This document shows positions 14,273-22,829 of a stretch of DNA of 64,000 nt, piece by piece. The stretch is from Candidatus Enterococcus ferrettii (GTDB lineage: Bacteria > Bacillota > Bacilli > Lactobacillales > Enterococcaceae). The translations under genes were made by a program, and so were the position numbers. The notes beneath the pieces are model-generated. The model was not told the DNA's origin and made no database searches. It worked only from the letters and a program-made list of their open reading frames with translations. Location: the NCBI RefSeq assembly GCF_017377655.1, contig NZ_JAFREL010000047.1:45982-109981 (forward strand), read 5' to 3'. Numbering within the stretch: position 1 is the stretch's first letter; every line of letters starts with the position of its first letter.

Positions 14273-14318
14273 AAAAAGTTGTTAAGTGAGCTTTATCATC
14301 ACTTAACAACTTTTTTTT
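14273..14318 (+). terminator. Rho-independent terminator of the Nudix gene
   Basis: AAAAAAGTTGTTAAGTGA and TCACTTAACAACTTTTTTTT form a long A/T-flanked stem followed by eight T; it can act in both directions. Confidence 0.88.
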
Positions 14319-14449
14319 GTAGCAGATAGCTTTAGAATCTCAAGAATTTTCTAGATTATATTAAAATCTAAAAATAGTGAGACTTAAAAAAAATATTACT
14401 TGCTATTCTAATAATATATCAAAGAAATATGCATAAAGGAGGATAATAT

Positions 14450-15151
14450 GTGAAAAGAATGTTAGCAAGTATATGCGTTAGTATCTTGCTAATTGGAAAC
14501 TTTGGTGTAAGTCTTGGATATGCTGAAATACAATCCATTAGCAAGACAACAGGTTATTTGGAATTAGTAGAGAATACGAACCCTATCGAACCTAAAGATC
14601 CAGATAATCCGACCAACCCGCTCTATCCATCAAGCGAATTTGAGGAAGATCACATAGTGACTGGAAACATAGGACCGTTATCGCTCGATGTTGCACCAGG
14701 GACCTTTGACTTTGGGCAACAGGAAATGTATCAAACGGCTCACATGTACCAAGGTGTGGGTGCAGAAAATTCGGACCAATATATCCAAGTAACCGATAAT
14801 CGAGATGCGCATGTAGTTGGTTGGGTAGTCAGTGTCAGGCAAATAAGCTATTTGACTAGTGAGAATAATGTTTTGGAAGGGTCACTGATACATATTCCAA
14901 CTGGTGAAGCACGAAACACTCTGAACCATGATACAACAAAGATTGATCCAACATTGACAGGCAAAGCTGTGGAAATTGGTTTAGAAGAAGAAAAGATATT
15001 TTATCCAAATAGTCCAGTTGCTGGAAAAGGAACATCTATCTTGAAATGGCGATCCAATGACGTCGCCTTAACAATTCCAGCCAAGCAGGCCAAACAAGGA
15101 AATTATAAAAATACGATACTTTGGACATTAACTGCTGATGCAGTTTATTAA
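14450..15151 (+). CDS. WxL domain surface protein (small)
   Basis: The 233-residue product has a signal peptide (MKRMLASICVSILLIGNFG, cleavage near residue 25), a Pro/Asp/Asn linker (NPIEPKDPDNPTNPLYP), and a C-terminal WxL domain. The domain begins GPLSLDVAPGTFDFG, has the first W motif in VVGWVVSV and the second at the very end in ILWTLTADAVY. WxL domains bind peptidoglycan noncovalently. The start is GTG 14450, seven bases after AAAGGAGG; the overlapping ATG at 14448 runs straight into TGA. It heads the surface cluster and is followed 16 bases later by a paralogue. Confidence 0.92.
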   Translation: MKRMLASICVSILLIGNFGVSLGYAEIQSISKTTGYLELVENTNPIEPKDPDNPTNPLYPSSEFEEDHIVTGNIGPLSLDVAPGTFDFGQQEMYQTAHMYQGVGAENSDQYIQVTDNRDAHVVGWVVSVRQISYLTSENNVLEGSLIHIPTGEARNTLNHDTTKIDPTLTGKAVEIGLEEEKIFYPNSPVAGKGTSILKWRSNDVALTIPAKQAKQGNYKNTILWTLTADAVY

Positions 15152-15167
15152 TTGGAGGAGAATAAAC

Positions 15168-15890
15168 ATGAAGAAAACAAAATTATTGATCAGTACAATA
15201 TTACTAGGGAGCATAGTAGCTGCAGGCAGCGTAACCTCTTTTGCTGAAGAAGTAATCAATACAGAAAACGGAACGGCTTCAATTGAATTTACGGAAAACA
15301 ATGAGAAGCCAGAAATTGTTGATCCGCTAGATCCAGAAAAACCACTTGATCCTCAAGTTCCCGTAGATGAACCAGATAACGAAGATACAGAAAATTTAGG
15401 ACCACTCTCATTGGATGTATATCCAGCACGTTTTGATTTCGGTACCCATAAGGTAGACATGATGGGTGGAGAATATGACTCAACACTAACTGGTATCCAC
15501 TATTTACAAATTACTGATAACCGTAGTGATATCCATGGATGGAATGTAAGTGTAAGTCGTACCGAGTTTGAAGATACTTCAGCAGCAGAAGAAAGAAAAC
15601 TTGCTGCAACTTTGACATTACCAATTGGTACTGCACGTAATAGCATGCTCGGAGCAGACGCTACAGATACGTTAACACATAGTGATACAGAATTTGAAAT
15701 CCCAGTTGCAGCTGAGGATGGCAGTGGAGCAGTATCCATCTTTAGTGCGGAAGAAAATAATGGTAAGGCCACATCTACTTATGTTTGGGATGCTAGTCAA
15801 GAAAAACTGACGATTGGTAAAGGAGCCGCCAAAACTGGTAACTTCACATCAACTGTAAATTGGACACTTTCTGCAATGCCAGAACAATAA
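15168..15890 (+). CDS. WxL domain surface protein (small, paralogue of preceding gene)
   Basis: The 240-residue product repeats the design of its neighbour: signal peptide (MKKTKLLISTILLGSIVAAG, cleavage after SFA), Pro/Asp/Glu linker with PLDPEKPLDPQVP, then a WxL domain with GPLSLDVYPARFDFG, the first motif in HGWNVSV and the last in VNWTLSAMPEQ. It is presumably held in the cell wall like other WxL proteins. ATG 15168 lies behind GGAGGAGAATAAAC. Two small WxL genes in tandem suggest duplication followed by divergence. Confidence 0.92.
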   Translation: MKKTKLLISTILLGSIVAAGSVTSFAEEVINTENGTASIEFTENNEKPEIVDPLDPEKPLDPQVPVDEPDNEDTENLGPLSLDVYPARFDFGTHKVDMMGGEYDSTLTGIHYLQITDNRSDIHGWNVSVSRTEFEDTSAAEERKLAATLTLPIGTARNSMLGADATDTLTHSDTEFEIPVAAEDGSGAVSIFSAEENNGKATSTYVWDASQEKLTIGKGAAKTGNFTSTVNWTLSAMPEQ

Positions 15891-15945
15891 TAAAATAAAA
15901 GGATGAGATAACGATGGGTAAAAAAATAGTGTAGGGTTTGTTGCT

Positions 15946-16965
15946 TTGCTGTTTGCTTTGATAGGAGCTATCATTTTGCCAACAAATGTTTATGCAGAAG
16001 AAAGCCCTAATAAAGGTGTTGGTTACAGTGTACAAAAGGTGAGCCCGGGAAACGAGGTAGACAGCACCAGCTCATTTTACGATTTGGCTGTAGCACCAGG
16101 TGAAGAACGAACAATTGAAGCAAAATTAGTAAACCCCACTAACGAGCCCATCGTTGTCGTTTCCAAAATTTTTACAGCCTCTACCAATAGTAATGGAGAA
16201 ATTAATTATACGATGCAGCCGGTGGAGCTTGATCGTAGTTTAAAGCACTCTGTTTCGGAATTGGTTGAAGTAGCCGCTTCAGACACTAAAACTGAAATTG
16301 CTCCTCAATCGGAAAAACTGGTGCGTGCTACTATCAATATTCCGCAAGACGTAGAATCAGGTGTCTTGCTAGGTTCATGGTATTTTGAAAAGGAAGGTCA
16401 AAGCACTGACAGTAACGAAAAAGGCATTGTCATCAATAATAAATATAGTTATGCCATGGCCATTAAAATGACTGTTCAACAAGAAATTGAAGAACCCAAT
16501 ATGAATTTACTGACTGTTACTACTGGATTAAACAATTATCGTAAAGTAATTAATGCCAACTTACAAAATGATCGTCCAGCTATTGTAGGAAGTTTATCCG
16601 TTACAGCAAAGATTACTGAAAAAGAAAAATTCGATGTGTTGTATGAAAATCAGTCTGACGGAATGATTATGGCACCTAACTCAAATTTTGCTTATCCCGT
16701 TTTTCTCAACGAGCAACCGTTAAAACCAGGTGACTATACGATGCGATTAACTGCCACCAGTGATGATCCTAAATGGACCAGTCAAAGGTGGGAGTGGAAC
16801 AAAGATTTTACAATAACTGCAAATGATGCTCGAAAATTAAATGAGGAAGCGCTCAATGACCCTGAGCAGCCAACTAACTGGTTGTTGTATGTCATCCTTG
16901 CTTTAGCAATTCTAATTCTGATTTTACTGGTTCTATTAATTCGTAAACGAAAACATACTGCTTAG
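15946..16965 (+). CDS. WxL-interacting DUF916/DUF3324 protein; 5' end frameshifted at a poly-A tract
   Basis: The readable frame gives 339 residues with a DUF916 domain (about 20-150; FYDLAVAPGEERTIEAKLVN), a DUF3324 domain (about 155-290), and a C-terminal membrane anchor with a basic tail (NWLLYVILALAILILILLVL then RKRKHTA). Such proteins display WxL proteins at the membrane-wall interface. The expected start is ATG 15914 behind AAAGGATGAG, but its frame stops at TAG 15932. If the seven-A run at 15920-15926 had eight A, the frame would read MGKKNSVGFVALLFALIGAI, a perfect signal peptide. As written, only a TTG at 15946 without a ribosome site remains. Either a sequencing error, slippage or true inactivation. 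Confidence 0.85.
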   Translation: MLFALIGAIILPTNVYAEESPNKGVGYSVQKVSPGNEVDSTSSFYDLAVAPGEERTIEAKLVNPTNEPIVVVSKIFTASTNSNGEINYTMQPVELDRSLKHSVSELVEVAASDTKTEIAPQSEKLVRATINIPQDVESGVLLGSWYFEKEGQSTDSNEKGIVINNKYSYAMAIKMTVQQEIEEPNMNLLTVTTGLNNYRKVINANLQNDRPAIVGSLSVTAKITEKEKFDVLYENQSDGMIMAPNSNFAYPVFLNEQPLKPGDYTMRLTATSDDPKWTSQRWEWNKDFTITANDARKLNEEALNDPEQPTNWLLYVILALAILILILLVLLIRKRKHTA

Positions 16966-16997
16966 AAAATTGTTCGTTTTAAAAGGAAGGTCAAGCA

Positions 16998-17351
16998 ATG
17001 AAAACAGTAAAAATTTTAATACTTTGTCTCTTTGCTTGCTTTTTTTCTGTAAGTGTTTCTCAGACATATGCTGCAGAAACGCAAGGAGCTATTCGATTGG
17101 AAGGTTGGGCTGATCTTGAACCACCACAGCCTAATCAACCAGTGGGACCGCAAGGCGAATCTAGTTTAAAGGAACAAAAAACAGAGTATAACAGAACAAC
17201 ACAAACACAAAATCAAAAAAGTGATAAATCTGCCTCTTTTTATCCACAAACAAATTTTACTCGGAATCATTGGCACTGGGGAGAACTATTACTTTTACTT
17301 AGTCTATTACTACTGGAAAAAGAAAAGAGGAGGAAAAAAATTGAAACATAA
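16998..17351 (+). CDS. Small surface protein with sortase-type C-terminus and atypical YPQTN motif
   Basis: The 117-residue product has a signal peptide (MKTVKILILCLFACFFSVSV, cleavage after TYA), a short Pro/Gln/Asn-rich middle, then YPQTN at about residue 82, a hydrophobic run of leucines and a basic tail (EKEKRRKK). This is the layout of the small LPXTG protein regularly found in WxL clusters, but Tyr replaces Leu and Asn replaces Gly of LPXTG. It may use a dedicated sortase or simply stay in the membrane. The gene overlaps the start of the large WxL gene by 11 bases. Confidence 0.75.
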   Translation: MKTVKILILCLFACFFSVSVSQTYAAETQGAIRLEGWADLEPPQPNQPVGPQGESSLKEQKTEYNRTTQTQNQKSDKSASFYPQTNFTRNHWHWGELLLLLSLLLLEKEKRRKKIET

Positions 17352-20300
17352 AATTGCATTATTTTTTACTTTTATCCTGCTCTTACCTACTTTTCTTTTT
17401 TTGCCTTTAAAAGGAATAGGCGAGACTATAGATACATTAACTATTGTGTTAGCAGGAAAAGCAGATTCCTGGGTAGTTGATGAATTTTCTTTAGTAGTCA
17501 CTGATCAAGCAGTCGAAGCATTGCCCAAAGAGAGCAGTTATCGCATGGTGGTGCCGGAAGGTATTATATATCAAGGAGCTTCATCAGAACTAGAAGTAGT
17601 TCAGCAAGATCAGGAAATTGTATTCACTGGTTTAAATAAAGAAAATATTTCAGGCGAGTTGCAGTTTCGTTTGCATCCTGAAATTGATAAAGGAACGACT
17701 TTTGATTTACAATTGGAAAAAAGTGGTGATCTACCGTTATTTTCACATCCATTAACTATTATAAAACAAACAGAAGATGCTTTAGTTGATGAGGAACCAG
17801 TAATAAGTGAAAATGAAAAAGTAGTGAATGAACTCGAAACGAGTCCGCTGAAAGAACGAAAAGCATCTGTACCATTTGAAGCGGCTAATGAAGAAGTAGA
17901 AACAGATCAAGTTAATGCTGTAGACGAATACTTTGCTACGTATCAATACCCAAGCCCTTCTAGTAAATCAGAGTTGTCAAACTTCCAAAGTGGCGAAAAA
18001 GATCTAAGAAATTATTCCCGTGAACAAATTAAATTGGTTTACAATAAAGAAGACTTTCAAGCTGCCTGGGACGACTCTAATATCGTTGTCTTTAATATAA
18101 TGAATGATTTTGTAGTCGATTTTAGTACTAGTAACAATCATAATCCTCTGCAAAATTCTAATAATGGAAATAGAGAAGTTGTGATTGAAGGAAATGGGCA
18201 TACCATTGATTTTCGAGGAACATCATTTAGGCTTGGTGGAGGAACTTGGCATATGGCTGTTCAGAATTTAACTGCTTACTCGAGAAATTATTATGGCCCA
18301 TTAACTGCCCGAAATGCTGGAAATGGATCAACTCAAGTTTTTCATAACTATTCTAACATCGGTAGTCAAATGCTTTACGCAGTTAGTACGGATGTGAAAT
18401 TTTCAGGAGACGTAGTCAACGATATAGTAACTTCTTACGTCTCACCTGTTGATAATGAAAAACACACGACGAACTACAGTGGGCAAGCAAATTTACAAAT
18501 AAAAAATTTCGAAATGTTAAATGGTTCTACTTTTTTGGGAAGTACTCAAAATTCAGGAAATATAGCAGTTTCGAATGGTGGGAATGTTGTTATTGGCGAA
18601 CATGCGGATGTTATTTTAGAGGCAAAACATGAATCTAGTACGGTAGCAGGTGAGGCAAGTGGCTACGGTATTGATTTAAATGGGACTTTTCATATGAAGA
18701 AACATTCGACTGTTAATTATTCTTATCGTTACCACTCAGATAGAAGTGAACGAGATCAATACGGTATTTTAAACATGTCAAGTAATAATGAGTTTATTAT
18801 GGACGAAGAAAGTAAAATGAGCGTTTACAAAGACAGTCATTCTGGTTTGAGAGATATTATCAGCATCGGAAATTCCAGTACCTTTAACCTAGGAGAACGA
18901 GCAGAAATTAATTTCGATATTAAAAATATCCAAGGAACAAATTCCGTAATTTCTATAGGAAATTATAGTCTCTTTGATTTGAAGCCTCAATCTAAGGTAA
19001 ATATGAATTTGCAGGGTACTGCAGCAGCAAAAGCAATAAGTGCTGGTGATCAAAGTCAGTTTTTGATTGGTGCGGCGGCAGAATTATCCATTCAGGCTGA
19101 TGGCTTAACCGGAACAATGGTTGATTTAGACAGAGGTAGTTCATCAAATCCAGTAACTTTCGAGGTTAAGGAAGAAGACCCAAACCGTGGTCTAGAAGGT
19201 GGGGTCGTTGACATTGTCTCAACAAATCGTGGTTCAGCTACTACTAACATTTTTAGCACTGGAAATTATGCTAAATTTAAGGTGGGGCGCTTAGGTACAT
19301 TCAATCTTAGAGCTGACGGTGATGGTAGTCGAGCACATTACTTATTAAACTTTGGTACAAACTCAGAATTTATATTTAGTGATGCAAAAAGTGTAGATCT
19401 GGAATTCTTATCTATTCCAGCAAATAATCGAGCATTAATTAATATGGGTGGCAATAATGGTGTATTCGAGGTGGACGTGCAACGGGTTAAAGCCTGGCAA
19501 CGAGGTAAACAAGGAGAACCGAGTTATGATTGGTTTCCAATGTTTGATATGCAAATTCCTTATCGAACGAACAACGTGGATCGAAGTAACCTTCAAGGTC
19601 GTTCGGTTAACTCGGCAATTCGTCAGGAATTTTTAGAAAATTTTGATACGGGACAGACTACGGGATTTCAACGTTTATTATTCGAATTTATTCCTGATGT
19701 AGATGCAGTAATTTCTAATCAGCCGGTTGATAATCCTAGTGATGAAAATTCAAAAGTTATTAAAGGGCAAACTAATCCAAATGCATTTGTTCGGATGAGC
19801 GAAACAATTGTTTCAAACGGCCAAATAAGCTTTCCTGCTGATAATAATTTAGTAGAGAGCCCGGTGGAGGTGGAAACAGGAGAAACGTTGGATGAGATGA
19901 CTCTTCCATATACGGTCCAGGCAGATGAAACAGGGAATTTTGAATTCACTATTTCCGAAAAATCCCCCACTTTTACTGCTGGAAATATTATCCATGCATA
20001 TGCTTTTAAGGACGGGAAATCTGACACCGATCAGGTGACAGTATTGGATACTACCGCTCCAGAAGGTGAAGCAGTAAAAGTTCATGCTGTGGTGGGAGAT
20101 GAACTGCCAGGGGTTGAACACTTTACTGCAAATCGAAGTGATTCGAATCCCGGTACGGCCATCCATAGCGAGTTTGTTGAACCAATTGCTCAACTACAGC
20201 AATATATGCACCAATTTGGAGAATATGACATATCTGTCTTGTTAAGAGACGATGCGGGGAATCAACTAGTGGTTGAGAGTCAGTTGATCGTTCATGATGT

Positions 20301-21174
20301 TGGTCATTTGTTAATGGGGAATGACGTAAAGCTTTCTTATTTTGAGATTGAAGAACTTAATCACAATGACTTCGAGCAATTAGTGAAAGACTCCATTCAA
20401 GCTATTAGTTATCGTCTGCAAGATTTTGAACAGATCTTATTAACAGAGCATATCAAGTATGACTTCTCAGAATTGGAAAATAGGCCAGGAATCTATACAG
20501 TAGTCTTAACGGTTGCCCCTGAACACGCTCAGATTGAATCAGGATTGTCACAGGAGGTTGAGATTCGTATTGACGCCAGTCGACCTCCGGAGGTTGTTAA
20601 TCCTGATGATCCACAACCAGGCTCTCGACCAGAGAATGGACAAGAAAATGAAGGAACTGCAAAAACTGGGGAATTACGGATAGACTATATTCCCGATGAC
20701 TTTCGATTTGGTAGTGTACCGCTACAATTTGACACCAAAACCTACCAGGCGTTACCCGGACTTTCCACTACAGGAAACCTATTAGATAAACAGTGGGTAC
20801 AGGTTTCGGATGCACGTCTTGAAGAAAGTGGTTGGCAACTAAAGGTTCAGCAAATCAAGCCATTTCGCTCGACGAACGGCCATGAAATTAAAGGAGCAGA
20901 ATTAATTATTCCAAGAGGTATTGCTAGAAATAGTAAAATGTCGCCTGAAATTGCTGAAAAAACAATGTTTGCCAAAGAAATTGTTCTCTCCGGTGAAACC
21001 CAAGAACAAACAATTTTTGGTGCATATAATATGACCGAATCAGGTAAAGAAATTTCTACTTTGCAGTGGAAAGCAGCAGACGTGAGTTTAACTATTCCCA
21101 AAGGCCAAGTAAAAACGGAGGAAGCCTATCAAACTGAAATTGAATGGGCTTTGGTAAGTGAACCTGTACAATAA
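17341..21174 (+). CDS. Large WxL domain surface protein with beta-helix-like N-terminal region
   Basis: The 1277-residue product starts at TTG 17341, seven bases after GAGGAGG, and begins with a signal peptide (KHKIALFFTFILLLPTFLFL). Residues about 60-190 resemble a small beta domain. About 240-640 is Asn/Ser/Gly-rich with repeated short strands (FNLG, FDLKP, FLIG, FKVG at regular distances), suggesting a pectate-lyase-like beta helix. About 680-1080 carries Ig-like or bacterial surface repeats (VTVLDTTAPEGEAVKVH). A Pro/Asp linker leads to a C-terminal WxL domain with SGWQLKV and IEWALVSEPVQ. No catalytic residues are recognised, so an adhesin or structural role is likelier than an enzyme. 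Confidence 0.88.
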   Translation: MKHKIALFFTFILLLPTFLFLPLKGIGETIDTLTIVLAGKADSWVVDEFSLVVTDQAVEALPKESSYRMVVPEGIIYQGASSELEVVQQDQEIVFTGLNKENISGELQFRLHPEIDKGTTFDLQLEKSGDLPLFSHPLTIIKQTEDALVDEEPVISENEKVVNELETSPLKERKASVPFEAANEEVETDQVNAVDEYFATYQYPSPSSKSELSNFQSGEKDLRNYSREQIKLVYNKEDFQAAWDDSNIVVFNIMNDFVVDFSTSNNHNPLQNSNNGNREVVIEGNGHTIDFRGTSFRLGGGTWHMAVQNLTAYSRNYYGPLTARNAGNGSTQVFHNYSNIGSQMLYAVSTDVKFSGDVVNDIVTSYVSPVDNEKHTTNYSGQANLQIKNFEMLNGSTFLGSTQNSGNIAVSNGGNVVIGEHADVILEAKHESSTVAGEASGYGIDLNGTFHMKKHSTVNYSYRYHSDRSERDQYGILNMSSNNEFIMDEESKMSVYKDSHSGLRDIISIGNSSTFNLGERAEINFDIKNIQGTNSVISIGNYSLFDLKPQSKVNMNLQGTAAAKAISAGDQSQFLIGAAAELSIQADGLTGTMVDLDRGSSSNPVTFEVKEEDPNRGLEGGVVDIVSTNRGSATTNIFSTGNYAKFKVGRLGTFNLRADGDGSRAHYLLNFGTNSEFIFSDAKSVDLEFLSIPANNRALINMGGNNGVFEVDVQRVKAWQRGKQGEPSYDWFPMFDMQIPYRTNNVDRSNLQGRSVNSAIRQEFLENFDTGQTTGFQRLLFEFIPDVDAVISNQPVDNPSDENSKVIKGQTNPNAFVRMSETIVSNGQISFPADNNLVESPVEVETGETLDEMTLPYTVQADETGNFEFTISEKSPTFTAGNIIHAYAFKDGKSDTDQVTVLDTTAPEGEAVKVHAVVGDELPGVEHFTANRSDSNPGTAIHSEFVEPIAQLQQYMHQFGEYDISVLLRDDAGNQLVVESQLIVHDVGHLLMGNDVKLSYFEIEELNHNDFEQLVKDSIQAISYRLQDFEQILLTEHIKYDFSELENRPGIYTVVLTVAPEHAQIESGLSQEVEIRIDASRPPEVVNPDDPQPGSRPENGQENEGTAKTGELRIDYIPDDFRFGSVPLQFDTKTYQALPGLSTTGNLLDKQWVQVSDARLEESGWQLKVQQIKPFRSTNGHEIKGAELIIPRGIARNSKMSPEIAEKTMFAKEIVLSGETQEQTIFGAYNMTESGKEISTLQWKAADVSLTIPKGQVKTEEAYQTEIEWALVSEPVQ

Positions 21175-21179
21175 AATAA

Positions 21180-21219
21180 AACTCGATGCAACCAACCCAA
21201 GAAATGCATCGAGTTTTTA
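21180..21219 (+). terminator. Terminator of the WxL cluster
   Basis: ACTCGATGCA and TGCATCGAGT form a 10-bp perfect stem followed by TTTTTAT, directly after the stop codon of the large WxL gene. Confidence 0.87.
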
Positions 21220-21341
21220 TATGCATGCATAACTGTTGTCGGGGAGAATAAAGTTGTAATAAGTTATCGGCTGTTTTTCAAAAATTTCAAAATTGTAATT
21301 TCTTCTTTTCTCATTTATCCTTGTTTTAGGAGGTGAAGAAA

Positions 21342-22829
21342 ATGAATATCCATCATCTACTTGATCGATCGTCTGACTTGCAGATACGAATTATTCGTCA
21401 GCTTTATCGTAATGGAGGAATTGGAACAAAAGAAGAATTGATGCAAGAGTTTAAAATTTCTTTACCAACCTTGCACAAATATTTAGATGAAATTAATGCC
21501 TCACTTGAAGCGCAGGACGGAAAAATAAGGATTATTTTTAATGGACCAGAGTTATTTATAAAGCTTGCTCCTGAATTCACCCTTCATGAATTAATGATTG
21601 ATCGATTGAGGGATTCGATTAAATATCAATTGCTAGTAGAACATTTGAATGGGTTTAAGAAAGAAATTACTTATTTTACTCAGAAATTCCAAATCAGCCG
21701 GGCTTCTTTTTTTAGAAAAATCAAAGAGTTAAATGAAGCATTAAAAGAGTTTAAATTAACTTTGGAAAATGGAGAAATACAAGGAGACGAACTTCAAATT
21801 CGCTATTTTTATTTCCAATTATTGTGGTACACAGAATCCCGTGTAATCTCTGAGATTGATCTTTCCATGCGTGAAATAGTTATTGAACACTTAGAGTCTA
21901 CTTTTAAAAAAAAATTTTCAGAAGATATTCGACAGAAAATTGTTTTATATCTAGAAATTTTTGGCAAAAGGCGCAAAAAGCAAGAGCAGTTTCAACTCCA
22001 TCTTACTAGAGCAGAAGAAACAACTATTTCAGCGGATGTTTTAAAATTAGTAAAAGCGTCCTTGTCAATTTATTCAGAACGTTATGCGATTACGATAGAA
22101 ACATTCGAGCTAAAAAGTTTTTACTTTTTTTTATGCAACATCAATATTTTTTCTGCGACTGATGATGTCAGCTACCATATCTACGAAAAGAATTTCCAAG
22201 AGCAGACACCAGTTATTAAAATGAATGACATTATTTTTGACTATTTAAATGAACATGATTTTTTTTATCAAAAGAAAAATCCGGGATTATGGTTAGAGAT
22301 TACCATGTTTCTTTTTCGTATTCATTTTAATGTATTTAAGTTTTCTGGGTGGTTTGAGGAATACTATGAACATGCTGCTAGTGCTGGAGAAGGAATTCCT
22401 GAAATGGATTTTTATCAACCGCATGCTGAAGAAATGGTTCGACGAGTTCAAAAATTCGCAAAAAAATATCGCAAAATACTAATTCCTGAATACGTTTTAT
22501 TTGGGGTTTATATGGACATATTATTGCTTATCTCCCGTAGAAACGTTAGGGAAGTCAAGGTAGGTCTATCCTTTTCTTTCAATCGCATAAGCAATCGAGC
22601 AAATCAATTACTCCTCGTTGAAGCGTTAACTAGTAATTATCCAGTTGAATTTGAAGATTATATTCCTGGAAAATACTATCATCTGGTCATCAGTGACCAT
22701 AGAATGGAACAAGATTGTAAGGTGGAAAGGTACTACACGATTTCTGAGATAGGTAGTGAGTACGATATCAACGCTTTAAAAGAAATTCTAAATGAATTAG
22801 CAAATGGGACAGGGGAATATACGCTATGA
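21342..22829 (+). CDS. Mga-like transcriptional regulator (PRD/HTH architecture)
   Basis: The 495-residue product has an N-terminal helix-turn-helix (about residues 15-60, with GGIGTKEELMQEFKISLPTL), a second Mga-type HTH (about 85-150, YFTQKFQISRASFFRKIKEL), and two weak PRD-like regions, ending in a possible EIIB-like domain. It fits the Mga/AtxA group of virulence and sugar-linked regulators. ATG 21342 follows AGGAGG with eight bases; the GTG at 21333 overlaps the ribosome site. The last four bases overlap the next gene (ATGA), so the two are translationally coupled. Targets may include the adjacent WxL cluster. Confidence 0.8.
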   Translation: MNIHHLLDRSSDLQIRIIRQLYRNGGIGTKEELMQEFKISLPTLHKYLDEINASLEAQDGKIRIIFNGPELFIKLAPEFTLHELMIDRLRDSIKYQLLVEHLNGFKKEITYFTQKFQISRASFFRKIKELNEALKEFKLTLENGEIQGDELQIRYFYFQLLWYTESRVISEIDLSMREIVIEHLESTFKKKFSEDIRQKIVLYLEIFGKRRKKQEQFQLHLTRAEETTISADVLKLVKASLSIYSERYAITIETFELKSFYFFLCNINIFSATDDVSYHIYEKNFQEQTPVIKMNDIIFDYLNEHDFFYQKKNPGLWLEITMFLFRIHFNVFKFSGWFEEYYEHAASAGEGIPEMDFYQPHAEEMVRRVQKFAKKYRKILIPEYVLFGVYMDILLLISRRNVREVKVGLSFSFNRISNRANQLLLVEALTSNYPVEFEDYIPGKYYHLVISDHRMEQDCKVERYYTISEIGSEYDINALKEILNELANGTGEYTL

